Source of the DNA: Hyphomicrobium sp. CS1BSMeth3
GTDB lineage: Bacteria > Pseudomonadota > Alphaproteobacteria > Rhizobiales > Hyphomicrobiaceae
Direction of reading: 5' to 3'
NCBI RefSeq assembly: GCF_900117415.1
Contig: NZ_FPEI01000006.1
Span: 1,364,001 to 1,428,000, forward strand
Length of the DNA stretch: 64,000 bases
Below, one piece after another: positions 1 through 8,485 of this stretch. The translations under genes were made by a program, and so were the position numbers. The notes under the pieces were generated by a model that saw only the letters and a list, made by a program, of their open reading frames with translations, was not told the DNA's origin and searched no databases. Numbering within the stretch: the stretch's first letter is position 1; every line of letters begins with the position of its first letter.

Positions 1-615
1 GGCACAAAGCGCCTCGATGGCCGAGGTATCATCGAGGCCGAGGAAGATGAGCGTGCCCGTGCGCTCGGGCCGCGGCAGCACTTTGAAGATAACGCTCGTC
101 ATAACTGCGAGCGTGCCCCAGCTCCCGCACACGGCGCGGCAGAGGTCATAGCCCGTGACGTTCTTCATGACGCGTCCGCCACCGCGGAAAGCCTGCCCCG
201 CGCCGGTGATCGCTTCGATGCCGAGCAGGTGATCGCGTGCGCCACCCGACATGACGCGACGGCTGCCCGAGAGGTTCGTCGCAAAGACCGCGCCGATCGT
301 GCCGCTGCCCGCCGCGCCGCCGAGCACGGGCCCGAGATCGATCGGCTCGAATGCGAGCATCTGGCCCTTGACGGCGAGGCGCTCCTCGATATCGGCGAGC
401 GGCGTGCCGGCGCGGGCCCCCATGACGAGCTCGGTCGGCTCATAGAGCGTGACACCGCGCAGCGAGGCCGTCGTGATGGCGAGGCCCGCATTGACCGGAC
501 GCCCGATATTGCGCTTCGTGCCGGCACCGAGCACTTCGACGGGCATCTCGGCGCGCACCGCATCTATGATCAGACGCTGAAGCTCGCGCTCACTCCCAGG
601 GCGGGCGCTCTTCAC
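1..615 (-). CDS. glcE: Glycolate oxidase FAD-binding subunit GlcE, C-terminus cut by window edge
   Basis: This is the second subunit of the glycolate oxidase complex GlcDEF, which oxidises glycolate to glyoxylate. Reading the minus strand from a GTG at 615 gives an open frame of 205 codons up to the window edge. It shows an FAD-binding type 4 (PCMH) fold: an early 'EVLGAGTKRN' loop, 'LGGAAGSGTIG', and 'MKNVTGYDLCR' before 'LAVMTSVIFKVLP', all typical of GlcE. It follows glcD in the same direction, and glcF would be expected beyond the left edge. No Shine-Dalgarno sequence is visible. The start lies only 2 nt from a 167-bp palindromic element that fills the glcD-glcE gap, so translation may be coupled or the true start may differ slightly. 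Confidence 0.88.
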   Translation of the reverse strand, partial: MKSARPGSERELQRLIIDAVRAEMPVEVLGAGTKRNIGRPVNAGLAITTASLRGVTLYEPTELVMGARAGTPLADIEERLAVKGQMLAFEPIDLGPVLGGAAGSGTIGAVFATNLSGSRRVMSGGARDHLLGIEAITGAGQAFRGGGRVMKNVTGYDLCRAVCGSWGTLAVMTSVIFKVLPRPERTGTLIFLGLDDTSAIEALCA

Positions 616-617
616 GG

Positions 618-784
618 CTAGTGTCCCGCTTCCGAAGTTCGCCGGTATCCGATGCTAGTGTCCCAAGCGAACTTCGGAAGCAGAAGGGACACTAGAATCA
701 CAATCTCGCTAGTGTGATTCAGATCGAGAAATTCGCTCGATACCGTGCCGCGACATGTGGCGAATTTCTCGATCATCACACTAG
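618..784. repeat. Composite double-palindrome intergenic element, copy A
   Basis: Two tandem imperfect palindromes are separated by 13 nt. Hairpin 1 (618-695, 78 nt) has outer arms CTAGTGTCCC/GGGACACTAG and an inner 15-bp arm GCTTCCGAAGTTCGC with its complement. Hairpin 2 (709-784, 76 nt) has outer arms CTAGTGTGAT/ATCACACTAG, a 3-nt TCA bulge on the left, and an inner 15-bp arm GATCGAGAAATTCGC. The same layout and lengths occur at 40416-40582 and 54522-54687. The element fills the glcD-glcE gap, and its last bases form the TAG stop of glcD. The arms are read directly; the role is unknown. Confidence 0.93.
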
Positions 785-2235
785 TGCTCCCAGGCCTGAT
801 GCTCGATCTCGCGCCCTTCGAGCGGAAAGACCTTGTGCGGGTTGAGCAGCCACTGCGGGTCGAACACGGTCTTGATGCGCATCTGCAGAGCAAGCTCACC
901 GGACGTGAACTGGCTCGGCATGAGGTCGCGCTTCTCGACGCCGACGCCATGCTCGCCGGTGAGACAGCCGCCGACCTCAACGCACAGCTTCAGGATGTCG
1001 GCACCAGCCTGCTCCGCGCGGCGAAGCTGATCGGCGTCATTGGCATTGAACAGGATCAGCGGATGCAGGTTGCCGTCGCCGGCATGGAAGATGTTCGCGA
1101 CCTTGAGGCCATGTCCCGTGCAGATCTCGCCAATACGGACCAGCACCTCCGGCAGTCGTCCGAGCGGGATCGTGCCGTCCATGCAGAAATAATCGGAGAT
1201 GCGGCCGAGCGCGCCGAAGGCCGACTTGCGCCCGCGCCAGATGGCGGCGCTTTCCTCCGCGCTTTGGCTGACGCGCACGCCCCTTGGCTTGAAGGGCTTG
1301 GCGATGTCGACGATGCGCGCGAGCAGCGTCGAGATCTCCTCCTCCGAGCCCTCGACCTCGACGATGAGCAGGGCCTCGACGTCAAGGGGATAGCCCGCCT
1401 TGGCAAAGGCCTCGCAGACGTGGATCGCCGGCTTGTCCATGAACTCGATGGCGACGGGAATGATGCCCGACGCAATGATCGCCGAGACGCAGCGCCCGGC
1501 GATCTCGCTCGAGTCGAAGCCGAGCAGCATGGGACGCGCCGCTTCGGCCGCGCGCAGGATGCGGACCGTCGCCTCGGTCACGATGCCGAATTGCCCCTCC
1601 GAGCCTATGATCAATCCGAGCAGGTCATAGCCGGAGGCGTCCAGATGCGCGCCGCCGATCTCGACGACGCGGCCGTCGACGAGCACCATCTTGATGCCGA
1701 GCACGTTGTTGGTCGTGACGCCGTATTTGAGGCAGTGGGCGCCGCCCGAGTTCATGGCGATGTTGCCGGCGAGCGTGCAGGCGAGCTGGCTCGAGGGATC
1801 GGGCGCATAGAAGAAGCCGTGCGGTTGCACAGCCCCGGAAATGCCGAGGTTGGTGATGCCGGTCTCGACGCGCGCCGTGCGGTTCTCGAGATCGACATCG
1901 AGGACGCGGTTCATGCGCGAGACGCCGATCACGATTGCATCCTCCGCCGGCAGAGCACCGCCGCAGAGCGACGTGCCGGCTCCTCGCGGGATGACCGTGA
2001 TGCCGTTCTCATGGGCGTACTTGAGCACGCGCGAGACCTCCTCGGTCGAGCGCGGCAGCACGACGGCGAGGGGCATGCAACGATATGCCGACAGACCATC
2101 GGTCTCGAAAGCGCGCCGGCCGTCCTCGTCAGCGATGACGCCGCCGGGTGCGACGAGGCGCGCCAAATCCTTGGCGATCGCATCGCGGCGGGAGACGACC
2201 GCACGGTCGGGCGGGGGCAATACATTCACCAGCAT
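781..2235 (-). CDS. glcD: Glycolate oxidase FAD-linked subunit GlcD
   Basis: Catalytic FAD subunit of glycolate oxidase, 484 aa, close to the usual length of about 490-500. Features are the N-terminal PCMH FAD-binding domain with 'VIPRGAGTSLCGG', 'NIAMNSGGAHCLKYG' and 'YDLLGLIIGSEGQFGIVTEA', and a C-terminal oxidase domain with 'NIFHAGDGNLHP' and 'GGCLTGEHGVG'. The Met at 2235 is preferred because an AAGG-rich ribosome site precedes it; an 18-residue in-frame extension is possible but looks non-coding. It is transcribed with glcE. Its final codons run into the palindromic element, so the TAG stop is supplied by the element's CTAG terminus. The enzyme passes electrons to the respiratory chain in the glycolate-to-glyoxylate step. 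Confidence 0.95.
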   Translation of the reverse strand: MLVNVLPPPDRAVVSRRDAIAKDLARLVAPGGVIADEDGRRAFETDGLSAYRCMPLAVVLPRSTEEVSRVLKYAHENGITVIPRGAGTSLCGGALPAEDAIVIGVSRMNRVLDVDLENRTARVETGITNLGISGAVQPHGFFYAPDPSSQLACTLAGNIAMNSGGAHCLKYGVTTNNVLGIKMVLVDGRVVEIGGAHLDASGYDLLGLIIGSEGQFGIVTEATVRILRAAEAARPMLLGFDSSEIAGRCVSAIIASGIIPVAIEFMDKPAIHVCEAFAKAGYPLDVEALLIVEVEGSEEEISTLLARIVDIAKPFKPRGVRVSQSAEESAAIWRGRKSAFGALGRISDYFCMDGTIPLGRLPEVLVRIGEICTGHGLKVANIFHAGDGNLHPLILFNANDADQLRRAEQAGADILKLCVEVGGCLTGEHGVGVEKRDLMPSQFTSGELALQMRIKTVFDPQWLLNPHKVFPLEGREIEHQAWEH

Positions 2236-2621
2236 CGGAACCTTTGCCTTTCGGCCGGAGGCAGGCGGCGCACCAGGAGCGAACTCCAATCGAAGCGGGA
2301 CGCACGCCGAGGTAGCAGGATTCGAGCGGCCCCATCATAGCACTGGCAGCGGCTATCCCCGCAACGCGCCCGCGCAGGCAGCAGGTCCGCTCTGCAAACT
2401 ACCGGCGGCAGTATGCCAGCAAAAGCTGCCAGCATCGGCGCCAGGCACGTAAACGTAAGACCGGGAACGTCTGTCTGCGCTGATTTTCAATGCTGGGGAA
2501 CAATACTCATCCTGGCGGGTTACCTTCGACGACACACTTTGGTCATTGCCGGCCTCAATGAACTCTCTTCTGTGTGGAGAGCATTTTTCTGGCTCGGACG
2601 CGCGTTTGAGGGAACAACGCT
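2236..2621. promoter_or_regulatory. Divergent intergenic region between glcD and a LysR gene
   Basis: This 386-bp non-coding gap separates divergently transcribed glcD and a LysR-type regulator. LysR regulators often control the neighbouring divergent gene from such a region, so it probably holds both promoters. I could not identify a convincing T-N11-A operator or promoter hexamers by eye. The small open frames here are not convincing genes. Confidence 0.45.
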
Positions 2622-3638
2622 GTGACAGCCATCACCGACCTCGAAATTTTTGCTCGGGTTGCGCGTACCGGCAACATGTCGGCGGCCGGGCGGGAGATGG
2701 GCCTGTCGCCGGCCGTCGTTTCGAAGCGCGTGAGCCTGCTCGAGGAGCGGCTCGGAACCCGCCTCTTCCAGCGCACGACCCGCCAGCTCACCTTGACCGA
2801 GACCGGCGAGGGCTACTTCAAGCGCGTCGTCGACATCCTGAGCCTCATCGCGGAGGCCGAGGATTTCGTCAGCCGGCGCAACACCAAGCCGCGCGGCGTG
2901 CTCAAGGTCACGGCGCCCACCGCCTTCAGCCGGCTTCACATCGCGCCGTACCTGCCGCAGTTCCTCGCCAAGTACCCCGAGATCGAGCTCGACTTCCATC
3001 TGACCGACAGCTTCGTCGACATCATTCGCGAAGGCTTCGATCTTGCCGTGCGGATCGGCGAGCTCCGCGACAGCTCTCTCGTCCAGCGCAAGCTCGCGAG
3101 CGATCATCGCGTCATCTGCGCCGCGCCGAAGTACATCGAGACCTACGGCGCACCGTCGAGCCTCGCCGATCTCGATTTTCACAACTGCCTCTCGGCCGGC
3201 GCTCAGGACCACTGGCGCCTGCAGGGACCGGACGGCGAGCATCATCTCAAGGTCAAAGGAAACATCCGCTCGAACTCGCTCGAGTTCGTGCGCGAGGCCT
3301 TGCTCGCGGGCCTTGGCATCGGGCTGCGCTCCACGTGGGATATCGGGCCGGAGCTCGAAAGCGGTGCCCTCAAGGTGCTGCTGCCGCAGTACTGCGGCTC
3401 GGACAGCGTGGCGATCCACGCGGTATACCCGTGCCGCGACTTCATGCCCGAGAAGGTGAATGTCTTCATCGAATTCCTGAGCGAGACGTATGGCCCCGAG
3501 CCCTACTGGAATCAGCGGCTGGATCTCCAGAAGTTGTTGAAGTCCGGCCGGACGATTGATGCCGCGGCGAAGAAGGACTCCGCATCTGAGTCGCCCCGCC
3601 CAAAGCGCAAGTCCACCCCCGCAGTTGCACCCACCTGA
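2622..3638 (+). CDS. LysR-family transcriptional regulator
   Basis: A 338-aa LysR-type regulator. The N-terminal winged helix-turn-helix (residues about 3-62) has the family pattern 'FARVARTGNMSAAGREMGLS', 'VSLLEERLGTRLFQR' and 'LTLTETGEGYF'. The rest is the periplasmic-binding-protein-like effector domain with 'GVLKVTAPTAFSRLHIAP' and 'IREGFDLAVRIGEL', the subgroup often annotated as DmlR/YafC-like. Start is the GTG at 2622, with GAGGGA just upstream. A basic, low-complexity C-terminal tail of about 30 residues follows the effector domain. It is divergent from glcD, so control of glycolate oxidation is a reasonable inference, although classical glc operons use a GntR-type regulator. The ligand is unknown. 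Confidence 0.9.
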   Translation: MTAITDLEIFARVARTGNMSAAGREMGLSPAVVSKRVSLLEERLGTRLFQRTTRQLTLTETGEGYFKRVVDILSLIAEAEDFVSRRNTKPRGVLKVTAPTAFSRLHIAPYLPQFLAKYPEIELDFHLTDSFVDIIREGFDLAVRIGELRDSSLVQRKLASDHRVICAAPKYIETYGAPSSLADLDFHNCLSAGAQDHWRLQGPDGEHHLKVKGNIRSNSLEFVREALLAGLGIGLRSTWDIGPELESGALKVLLPQYCGSDSVAIHAVYPCRDFMPEKVNVFIEFLSETYGPEPYWNQRLDLQKLLKSGRTIDAAAKKDSASESPRPKRKSTPAVAPT

Positions 3639-3777
3639 CGGCCACGCCTGACGCCTTCAATTCATCAGTGCAACATTTGGTCGCGCGAACGGCACGGGCG
3701 ATCCTCTTCTTTGGCGTATAAGATGCGGTCAGTCGCACGCATCAAGGCCGCGATGACGGCCGCCATGGGAGTGAAAG

Positions 3778-4164
3778 ATGAATCGGGCCGTACTGTTCTC
3801 CGCCATCGCCGCGACCGTTTTTCTCGGCACGACTTTGGTCTCGGCTCAGGATGTTGAGAACGGTGCCGACATCTTCAAGCGCTGCCGCGCCTGCCATGAC
3901 GTCGGCGACAATGCGAAGAACAAAGTCGGGCCGATCCTCAATGGGATCGTCGGGCGCAAGGCGGGCACCATCGAGGGCTTCAAGTACTCCGATGCCAACC
4001 TCAAGGCCGGCGCGGACGGCTGGGTGTGGACCGAGGAGAAGATGATGGAGTACCTCCTCAATCCGCGCGCCGCGATGCCCGGCAACAAGATGGCTTTCGC
4101 AGGCCTCAAGGACGAGCAGGATCGCAAGGATCTGATCGCCTACCTCAAGCAGTTCTCGAAGTAG
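3778..4164 (+). CDS. Small periplasmic class I c-type cytochrome
   Basis: A 128-aa secreted cytochrome c. Residues 1-23 form a Sec signal peptide ending 'LVSA'. The haem site CRACH is at residues 36-40, and the distal Met ligand is probably in 'PGNKMAFAG' near residue 104, the layout of mitochondrial-type c2/c550 cytochromes. It carries electrons between periplasmic dehydrogenases or the bc1 complex and terminal oxidases. 'GAGTGAAAG' supplies the ribosome site before ATG 3778. Its 3' end overlaps the convergent CoA-lyase gene by 25 bp. No partner enzyme is adjacent, so the redox partner is not known. Confidence 0.93.
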   Translation: MNRAVLFSAIAATVFLGTTLVSAQDVENGADIFKRCRACHDVGDNAKNKVGPILNGIVGRKAGTIEGFKYSDANLKAGADGWVWTEEKMMEYLLNPRAAMPGNKMAFAGLKDEQDRKDLIAYLKQFSK

Positions 4165-5042
4165 CCGCGCGCCTTCAGCGCCGCCGCGCGCTGGAGCAAA
4201 GCCAGCGCATTGCGCCATGTCGGCACCTCGACGAGATGATCGTCGACATGCGCGCGATCGAGGCCCTGGCGGCGCGCTTCATCGAATGCCGCGACAATGC
4301 GCTCAGCCAACGCAATCTCCGCATCGCTCGGCGTGAAGGCGGCATTGACGAGCGCCGCGTGCGCTGGAGCCACAAGCGACTTCGCGGTCATGCCGAGCGC
4401 CTTGGCACCCGCACAGCTCGCGCGGAGCCCGTCCTCATCGGCGTAGGTGTAGGGATAATCGATCGAGAGCACGCCCGCGGCAACGCACGCTGCATGGAAG
4501 TAGGCGCGCGCGAACGCGATCTCGCCGCCTTCCTTGGTGCGCGGTGCGCCAAGATCGGCCGTCAGATCCTCGCTTGCCAGAAGGCAGGCCACCACGCGCT
4601 CGTCGGCCCGGGCAATGGCACGCGTCTCGAAGAGGGCTCCTGCGCTTTCGATATTGGGGACCAAACGCGTGCTGCCTTCAGCGAGGCCATAGTGCCGCTC
4701 GTGCGCCGTCACAGCAGCGGCGAGGTCCACGATATCAGCGGGTCCGCGCACCTTGGGCAGCATGATGATCTCGGGCGCGCCCGCCATCACCGCGGCCAGG
4801 TCCGCGGCCCCATCACCGGCAAGCGGATTGACGCGCACGGCTGACACCGAACCTGCTGCACGCCACGCCGCGAGCAGGCCCGGCGCAGCGGCACGCGCTG
4901 CGGGCCGCGCTTCCGGCGGGGTGAAATCCTCGAGCTCCAGGATGACGACATCGGCGACGCTCTCTCGCGCGGTGCCTTCGTGCGCATTTGGTCCGCCAAC
5001 GAAGAGCCAGGACCGGAGCAGCGGGATCGTGCTCTCGATCAT
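4140..5042 (-). CDS. HpcH/HpaI aldolase / CitE-like CoA ester lyase
   Basis: A 300-aa TIM-barrel lyase of the HpcH/HpaI-CitE family. It has 'SWLFVGGPNA' at the N-terminus, 'VVILELEDFTPPEARPAAR' (family LEDAV-type acidic motif), 'VRVNPLAGDG', 'IIMLPKV', 'LVPNIESAGALF' and 'LLASEDLTADLGAPR'. Relatives cleave malyl-CoA, beta-methylmalyl-CoA or citramalyl-CoA; the substrate here cannot be assigned. A glyoxylate-producing role would fit glycolate oxidase and fumarase elsewhere in the window, but that is inference. It lies 10 bp downstream of pncB in the same direction, so the two are probably cotranscribed. Its last codons overlap the end of the cytochrome c gene on the other strand. Confidence 0.85.
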   Translation of the reverse strand: MIESTIPLLRSWLFVGGPNAHEGTARESVADVVILELEDFTPPEARPAARAAAPGLLAAWRAAGSVSAVRVNPLAGDGAADLAAVMAGAPEIIMLPKVRGPADIVDLAAAVTAHERHYGLAEGSTRLVPNIESAGALFETRAIARADERVVACLLASEDLTADLGAPRTKEGGEIAFARAYFHAACVAAGVLSIDYPYTYADEDGLRASCAGAKALGMTAKSLVAPAHAALVNAAFTPSDAEIALAERIVAAFDEARRQGLDRAHVDDHLVEVPTWRNALALLQRAAALKARGYFENCLR

Positions 5043-5052
5043 GGCGCTCCAC

Positions 5053-6345
5053 CTATACGAGGACCGGCGTCGCGACCTGAGTGCCGACGTGGAACACGCG
5101 GCGATAGCGCTCGATCTCCTCGGGCGGCCCGACGGCCTTGGTGGGATTGTCGGAGATTTTCACGGCGGGGCGGCCATTGGCGGAAATGACCTTGCAGACG
5201 ATGGAGAAAGGATCGAGGCCGCCATTGGGACCGAGGCCACGGAAATCATTCGTAAGCAGCGTGCCCCAGCCGTAGCTGATCCGGATCCGGCCGTGGAAGT
5301 GCCGATGGATCTTGTGCATGAGATCGACATCGAGACCGTCGGAGAAGATCGCGAGCTTCTTCGTCGGGTCCTGGCCGTGCTTCTTCCACCAGGCGATGGC
5401 GAGCTCGCCGCCTTCGATCGGATCACCGGAATCGACGCGCACACCTGTCCATTTCGCCACCCAGGCCGGCGCCCGCTCGAAGAAGTGTTCCGTTCCATAG
5501 GTGTCGGGCAGGACTACGCGCAGATTGCCGTCATAGGCATCCTGCCAGTCCGCGAGCACGGCATAGGGGGCTTCCGCGAGCGCGCGATCGTTCGGGGCAA
5601 GGGCGGCATAGACCATCGGCAGCTCGTGCGCGTTGGTGCCGATGGCCTCCACTTCGCGGCGCATGGCGATGAGGCAGTTCGACGTACCGAGAAAGGCCTT
5701 GCCCAAGCCTTCCATGATCGCCTGTACGCACCAGTCCTGCCAGAGAAAGCCGTGCCGCCGGCGCGTGCCGAAATCGGCAATGCTGAGATTGGGGAGCGTA
5801 CTCAAGCGCTGCACGTTCTCCCAAAGGCGCGTCATGGCACGGGCATAGAGCACCTGGAGCTCGAATTTGCCGAGCCCCCTCGTCACCGCGCGGCTATGAA
5901 GCTCCATGATGACGGCGAGCGCCGGGATCTCCCACATGGTGGTCTCGATCCACGGACCCTCGAACGTCAGCTCGTACTGATCGCCGCGCCTTTCGAGGTG
6001 GTAGGCGGGAAAGCGGAAGTCCTCGAGCCACTCGATGAAATCGGGCGAGAACATCTGCCGCGTGCCGTAGAACATGTTGCCGCGCAGCCAGGTCGATTCT
6101 CCGCGGCTCAGCGAGAGCGAGCGGATGTGGTCGAGGTGCTCGCGCAGCTCCCCCTCGTCGATGAGCTTGGCAAGCGGCACGGACGCGGTGCGGTTGATGA
6201 TCCCGAAGGTCACGCGCGTGTCGCGGTGACGCCGGAAGATCATTTGCGCCATCAGGAGCTTGTAGAAATCGGTGTCGAGCACCGAGCGGACGATCGGATC
6301 GATCTTCCAGGCGTGGTTGTAGACCCGGGTCGCGATGTCGGTCAT
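5053..6345 (-). CDS. pncB: Nicotinate phosphoribosyltransferase
   Basis: PncB joins nicotinate and PRPP to give nicotinate mononucleotide in the Preiss-Handler NAD salvage route. At 430 aa it has the expected length. Family signatures include '[14 protein letters not shown]' near residue 23, '[10 protein letters not shown]' near 191, and 'GTNAHELPM' with H240, corresponding to the histidine that is autophosphorylated in the Salmonella enzyme. 'GVRVDSGDP' and '[12 protein letters not shown]' form the C-terminal phosphate-binding part. The ATG at 6345 is clear. Upstream lies a hairpin-rich gap of 382 bp. The CoA-lyase gene follows after 10 bp. Confidence 0.96.
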   Translation of the reverse strand: MTDIATRVYNHAWKIDPIVRSVLDTDFYKLLMAQMIFRRHRDTRVTFGIINRTASVPLAKLIDEGELREHLDHIRSLSLSRGESTWLRGNMFYGTRQMFSPDFIEWLEDFRFPAYHLERRGDQYELTFEGPWIETTMWEIPALAVIMELHSRAVTRGLGKFELQVLYARAMTRLWENVQRLSTLPNLSIADFGTRRRHGFLWQDWCVQAIMEGLGKAFLGTSNCLIAMRREVEAIGTNAHELPMVYAALAPNDRALAEAPYAVLADWQDAYDGNLRVVLPDTYGTEHFFERAPAWVAKWTGVRVDSGDPIEGGELAIAWWKKHGQDPTKKLAIFSDGLDVDLMHKIHRHFHGRIRISYGWGTLLTNDFRGLGPNGGLDPFSIVCKVISANGRPAVKISDNPTKAVGPPEEIERYRRVFHVGTQVATPVLV

Positions 6346-6727
6346 GGACCCCAGCGTCCTTCAAGTTCGGGCCCGAAGCCCGCATTCCGTGTTCAGCCCT
6401 ACAACCGTCGCAAATCGATGCCGCTGGCGCAACCCGCCGACCCTTGCACCAGCGGCGGCTCAGACCGCGCCTGGAGCATGATCGGGTTGCAGAAGCCCTC
6501 CCAAAATGCATTCGGGGCAGGACCGGCGATGGTCCTACCCCGAAGCTGGCACTCGAGAGCCCGTCCGCGCTGCGCCCCGAGTGCGAAATTCGCCAAACCC
6601 CGCGCGCCCGAGCGAATTTCGCACTCAATTGGGCGCTGCAAGTCTAGGTTTTCTAGCGTGATTCAGATCAAGAAATTCGCTCGTCTCGTGCAGCAGGCTT
6701 TGGCGAATTTCTCGAGCATCGCGCTAG
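6346..6727. repeat. Hairpin-rich gap holding a diverged copy (C) of the double-palindrome element
   Basis: This 382-bp gap has no gene. A near-perfect 14-bp stem-loop lies at 6511-6544 (TTCGGGGCAGGACC / GGTCCTACCCCGAA, 6-nt loop). A perfect 15-bp inverted repeat GAGTGCGAAATTCGC lies at 6579-6593 and 6612-6626. Hairpin 6653-6727 (75 nt) matches hairpin 2 of copies A and B: CTAGCGTGAT ends, a TCA bulge, and an inner arm ending GAAATTCGC. The right end touches the stop codon (6728-6730) of the LysM-M23 gene. The first hairpin of this copy keeps the inner stem but its outer stem has decayed. Confidence 0.85.
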
Positions 6728-8485
6728 TTAGCGCTCGAGGTGCTGAATAGGATCCACCGCCTTCACGCCCTGCCGGACCTCGAAGTGGAGCTGAGGCGTG
6801 TCGACGCTGCCGGTGGCACCGGCCTTGGCAATGACCTGCCCGCGCCGCACGGTCTCGCCGGCCTTCACCGCGAGCGTGTCGTTGTGAGCATAGGCCGTGA
6901 CCCAGCCACCCTCATGACGGATGAGCAGCAGGTTGCCATAGCCCTGCACGCCATCGCCGGCATAGGTGACGATACCGGCCTCGGCGGCGTAGACGTCCGC
7001 CCCGCGCGGCAGCGCGATGTTGATGCCTTCGTTATGGCCGCCAGCCTGCGGGCCGAAGCCCGAGATGATCTTGCCGCGCGCCGGCCAGCGGAGCTTGCTC
7101 GCCGGTGCCGCTGCCGACGGCTTGGGCGCGGCAACGGCAGCGTCCCGCACGGGCGGCTCGGCCGCTGCAATCGGCGCCTGCGTCGGCGGCGCATCCACGG
7201 TAGCGCCCGCCGGCGGGTTGTTCGCATCGGGCCCCAGCGCGGCGACGGGCGTGCGTGCATTGATGATCGTCGGCTCGACGGACGGTGCGCCGGCCGTCTC
7301 GGACTTGGCGGGCGGTGCCGTGACCGGAGCAGACGGCGCAGCGGCGACGCCCGCGCCCGGCACCTTCAGTACTGTGCCTGGCTTCACGCGGCGCGGATCG
7401 CTGATCTTGTTGACGCGCTCGAGCTCGTTGAGACGGACATTGTGCTTGCGCGCGATCGCAAAGAGGCTGTCGCCGCGCTCGACGGTATAAGTACCCGTCC
7501 AGCCGGATTCGTCGGCCGGCGCAGGGGGACGAGGCGCCGGCGTAGACGTTGCCGTTGGAGCGGGTGCCGGCGTGGCAGCCGGTGTTGCAGGATCGGTCTC
7601 GACGAGCGGCGGCACGATCGGCCCCGCCTCGTGGTGCGGAAGCCTCGGCTCAGGCCGCTCGCGCGCAGGGGGCGTTGCCGCCGGTGCGGGAGCCGGCTCG
7701 GCCATCGGCGCGGTCGGCAGCGACGCAACCTGACGCGTACGCGGGCCGCTCGACGGCACGACGAGCTGCTGGCCGACGCGAAGCTGCGGTCCCTTGAGAT
7801 TGTTGGCGCGCATCAGCTCGTTGACTGAGACGTTGTGCTTCTTGGAAAGCGCAAAGAGCGTATCGCCCGCGCGCACCTCAATCGTCTCGCCATCAGCGGC
7901 CGCCGCGGAGGACGCAGGCGTGGGCTCAAAGGCCGCGCGCGGCGGAGCCGGCGGCATGGGCAGGGCAGGCTCGGTGCTTCTGTAAGAAGCGGGTGCGGAT
8001 GTCTGACGCGGCGCCGTCATGTCGGTGCGCGAGCCGCGATCGTACGGCTCCGGCAGGCCGGCCACGCGCACGCCGCGCTCGCCTTCCTGCGAAATGGGCA
8101 CGCCGCGATTGCTCTCGCGCCATTCCTGGCGCGGCGCCTGGCGCTCATAGGGCGGCGTATAGGGACGCTCGTAGCCGCCATCGCTCGGCGGGCTGTACGG
8201 CTGACTGTAAGGCTGGCTGTAGGACGGGTTGGCGGGTGGGCTGTAAGATTCGCCGCCCTGCGAGCGTCCGTCGCCGAGCAACTGCGGGCCGCGGTTCTGG
8301 TAGACCGGCTCACGCGGGATGGGGACGGAATTCGTCGCGGACGGACCCCCGTTGTAGCTCAACGTGGGCATCTCGAAACCGGCGCTGCATCCGCCGGCGG
8401 CCATCGCCAATACGAGAACGGCCGCGCCCCGGGATGCGGCGGCGGGCCTCGGCAAACGCTCACACAAACGTACAAAACGCAACAT
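6728..8485 (-). CDS. LysM-M23 (LytM) lipoprotein, NlpD/DipM-like, degenerate active site
   Basis: A 585-aa envelope protein. It has a signal peptide with lipobox ending at Cys33 ('MAAGGC'), a long Pro/Tyr/Gln-rich linker, LysM domain 1 (about 201-244), a Pro/Ala linker, LysM domain 2 (about 333-377) and a C-terminal M23/LytM domain (about 464-585). The zinc-ligand motif HxGxD reads N485-E-G-I-N489 and the final HxH reads Q565-L-H567, so only some ligands remain. Such degenerate LytM proteins (EnvC, NlpD, DipM) activate amidases during cell separation rather than cut peptidoglycan. ATG 8485 has GAGGGG 8 nt upstream. It probably acts in division or envelope remodelling. Confidence 0.9.
   Translation of the reverse strand: MLRFVRLCERLPRPAAASRGAAVLVLAMAAGGCSAGFEMPTLSYNGGPSATNSVPIPREPVYQNRGPQLLGDGRSQGGESYSPPANPSYSQPYSQPYSPPSDGGYERPYTPPYERQAPRQEWRESNRGVPISQEGERGVRVAGLPEPYDRGSRTDMTAPRQTSAPASYRSTEPALPMPPAPPRAAFEPTPASSAAAADGETIEVRAGDTLFALSKKHNVSVNELMRANNLKGPQLRVGQQLVVPSSGPRTRQVASLPTAPMAEPAPAPAATPPARERPEPRLPHHEAGPIVPPLVETDPATPAATPAPAPTATSTPAPRPPAPADESGWTGTYTVERGDSLFAIARKHNVRLNELERVNKISDPRRVKPGTVLKVPGAGVAAAPSAPVTAPPAKSETAGAPSVEPTIINARTPVAALGPDANNPPAGATVDAPPTQAPIAAAEPPVRDAAVAAPKPSAAAPASKLRWPARGKIISGFGPQAGGHNEGINIALPRGADVYAAEAGIVTYAGDGVQGYGNLLLIRHEGGWVTAYAHNDTLAVKAGETVRRGQVIAKAGATGSVDTPQLHFEVRQGVKAVDPIQHLER

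Noticed and set aside
745-2340. A 531-codon plus-strand open frame opposite glcD
   Set aside because: It is antisense to a certain glcD with strong motifs; the composition (Asp/Arg/Ala/Glu-rich) is typical of shadows in GC-rich DNA.
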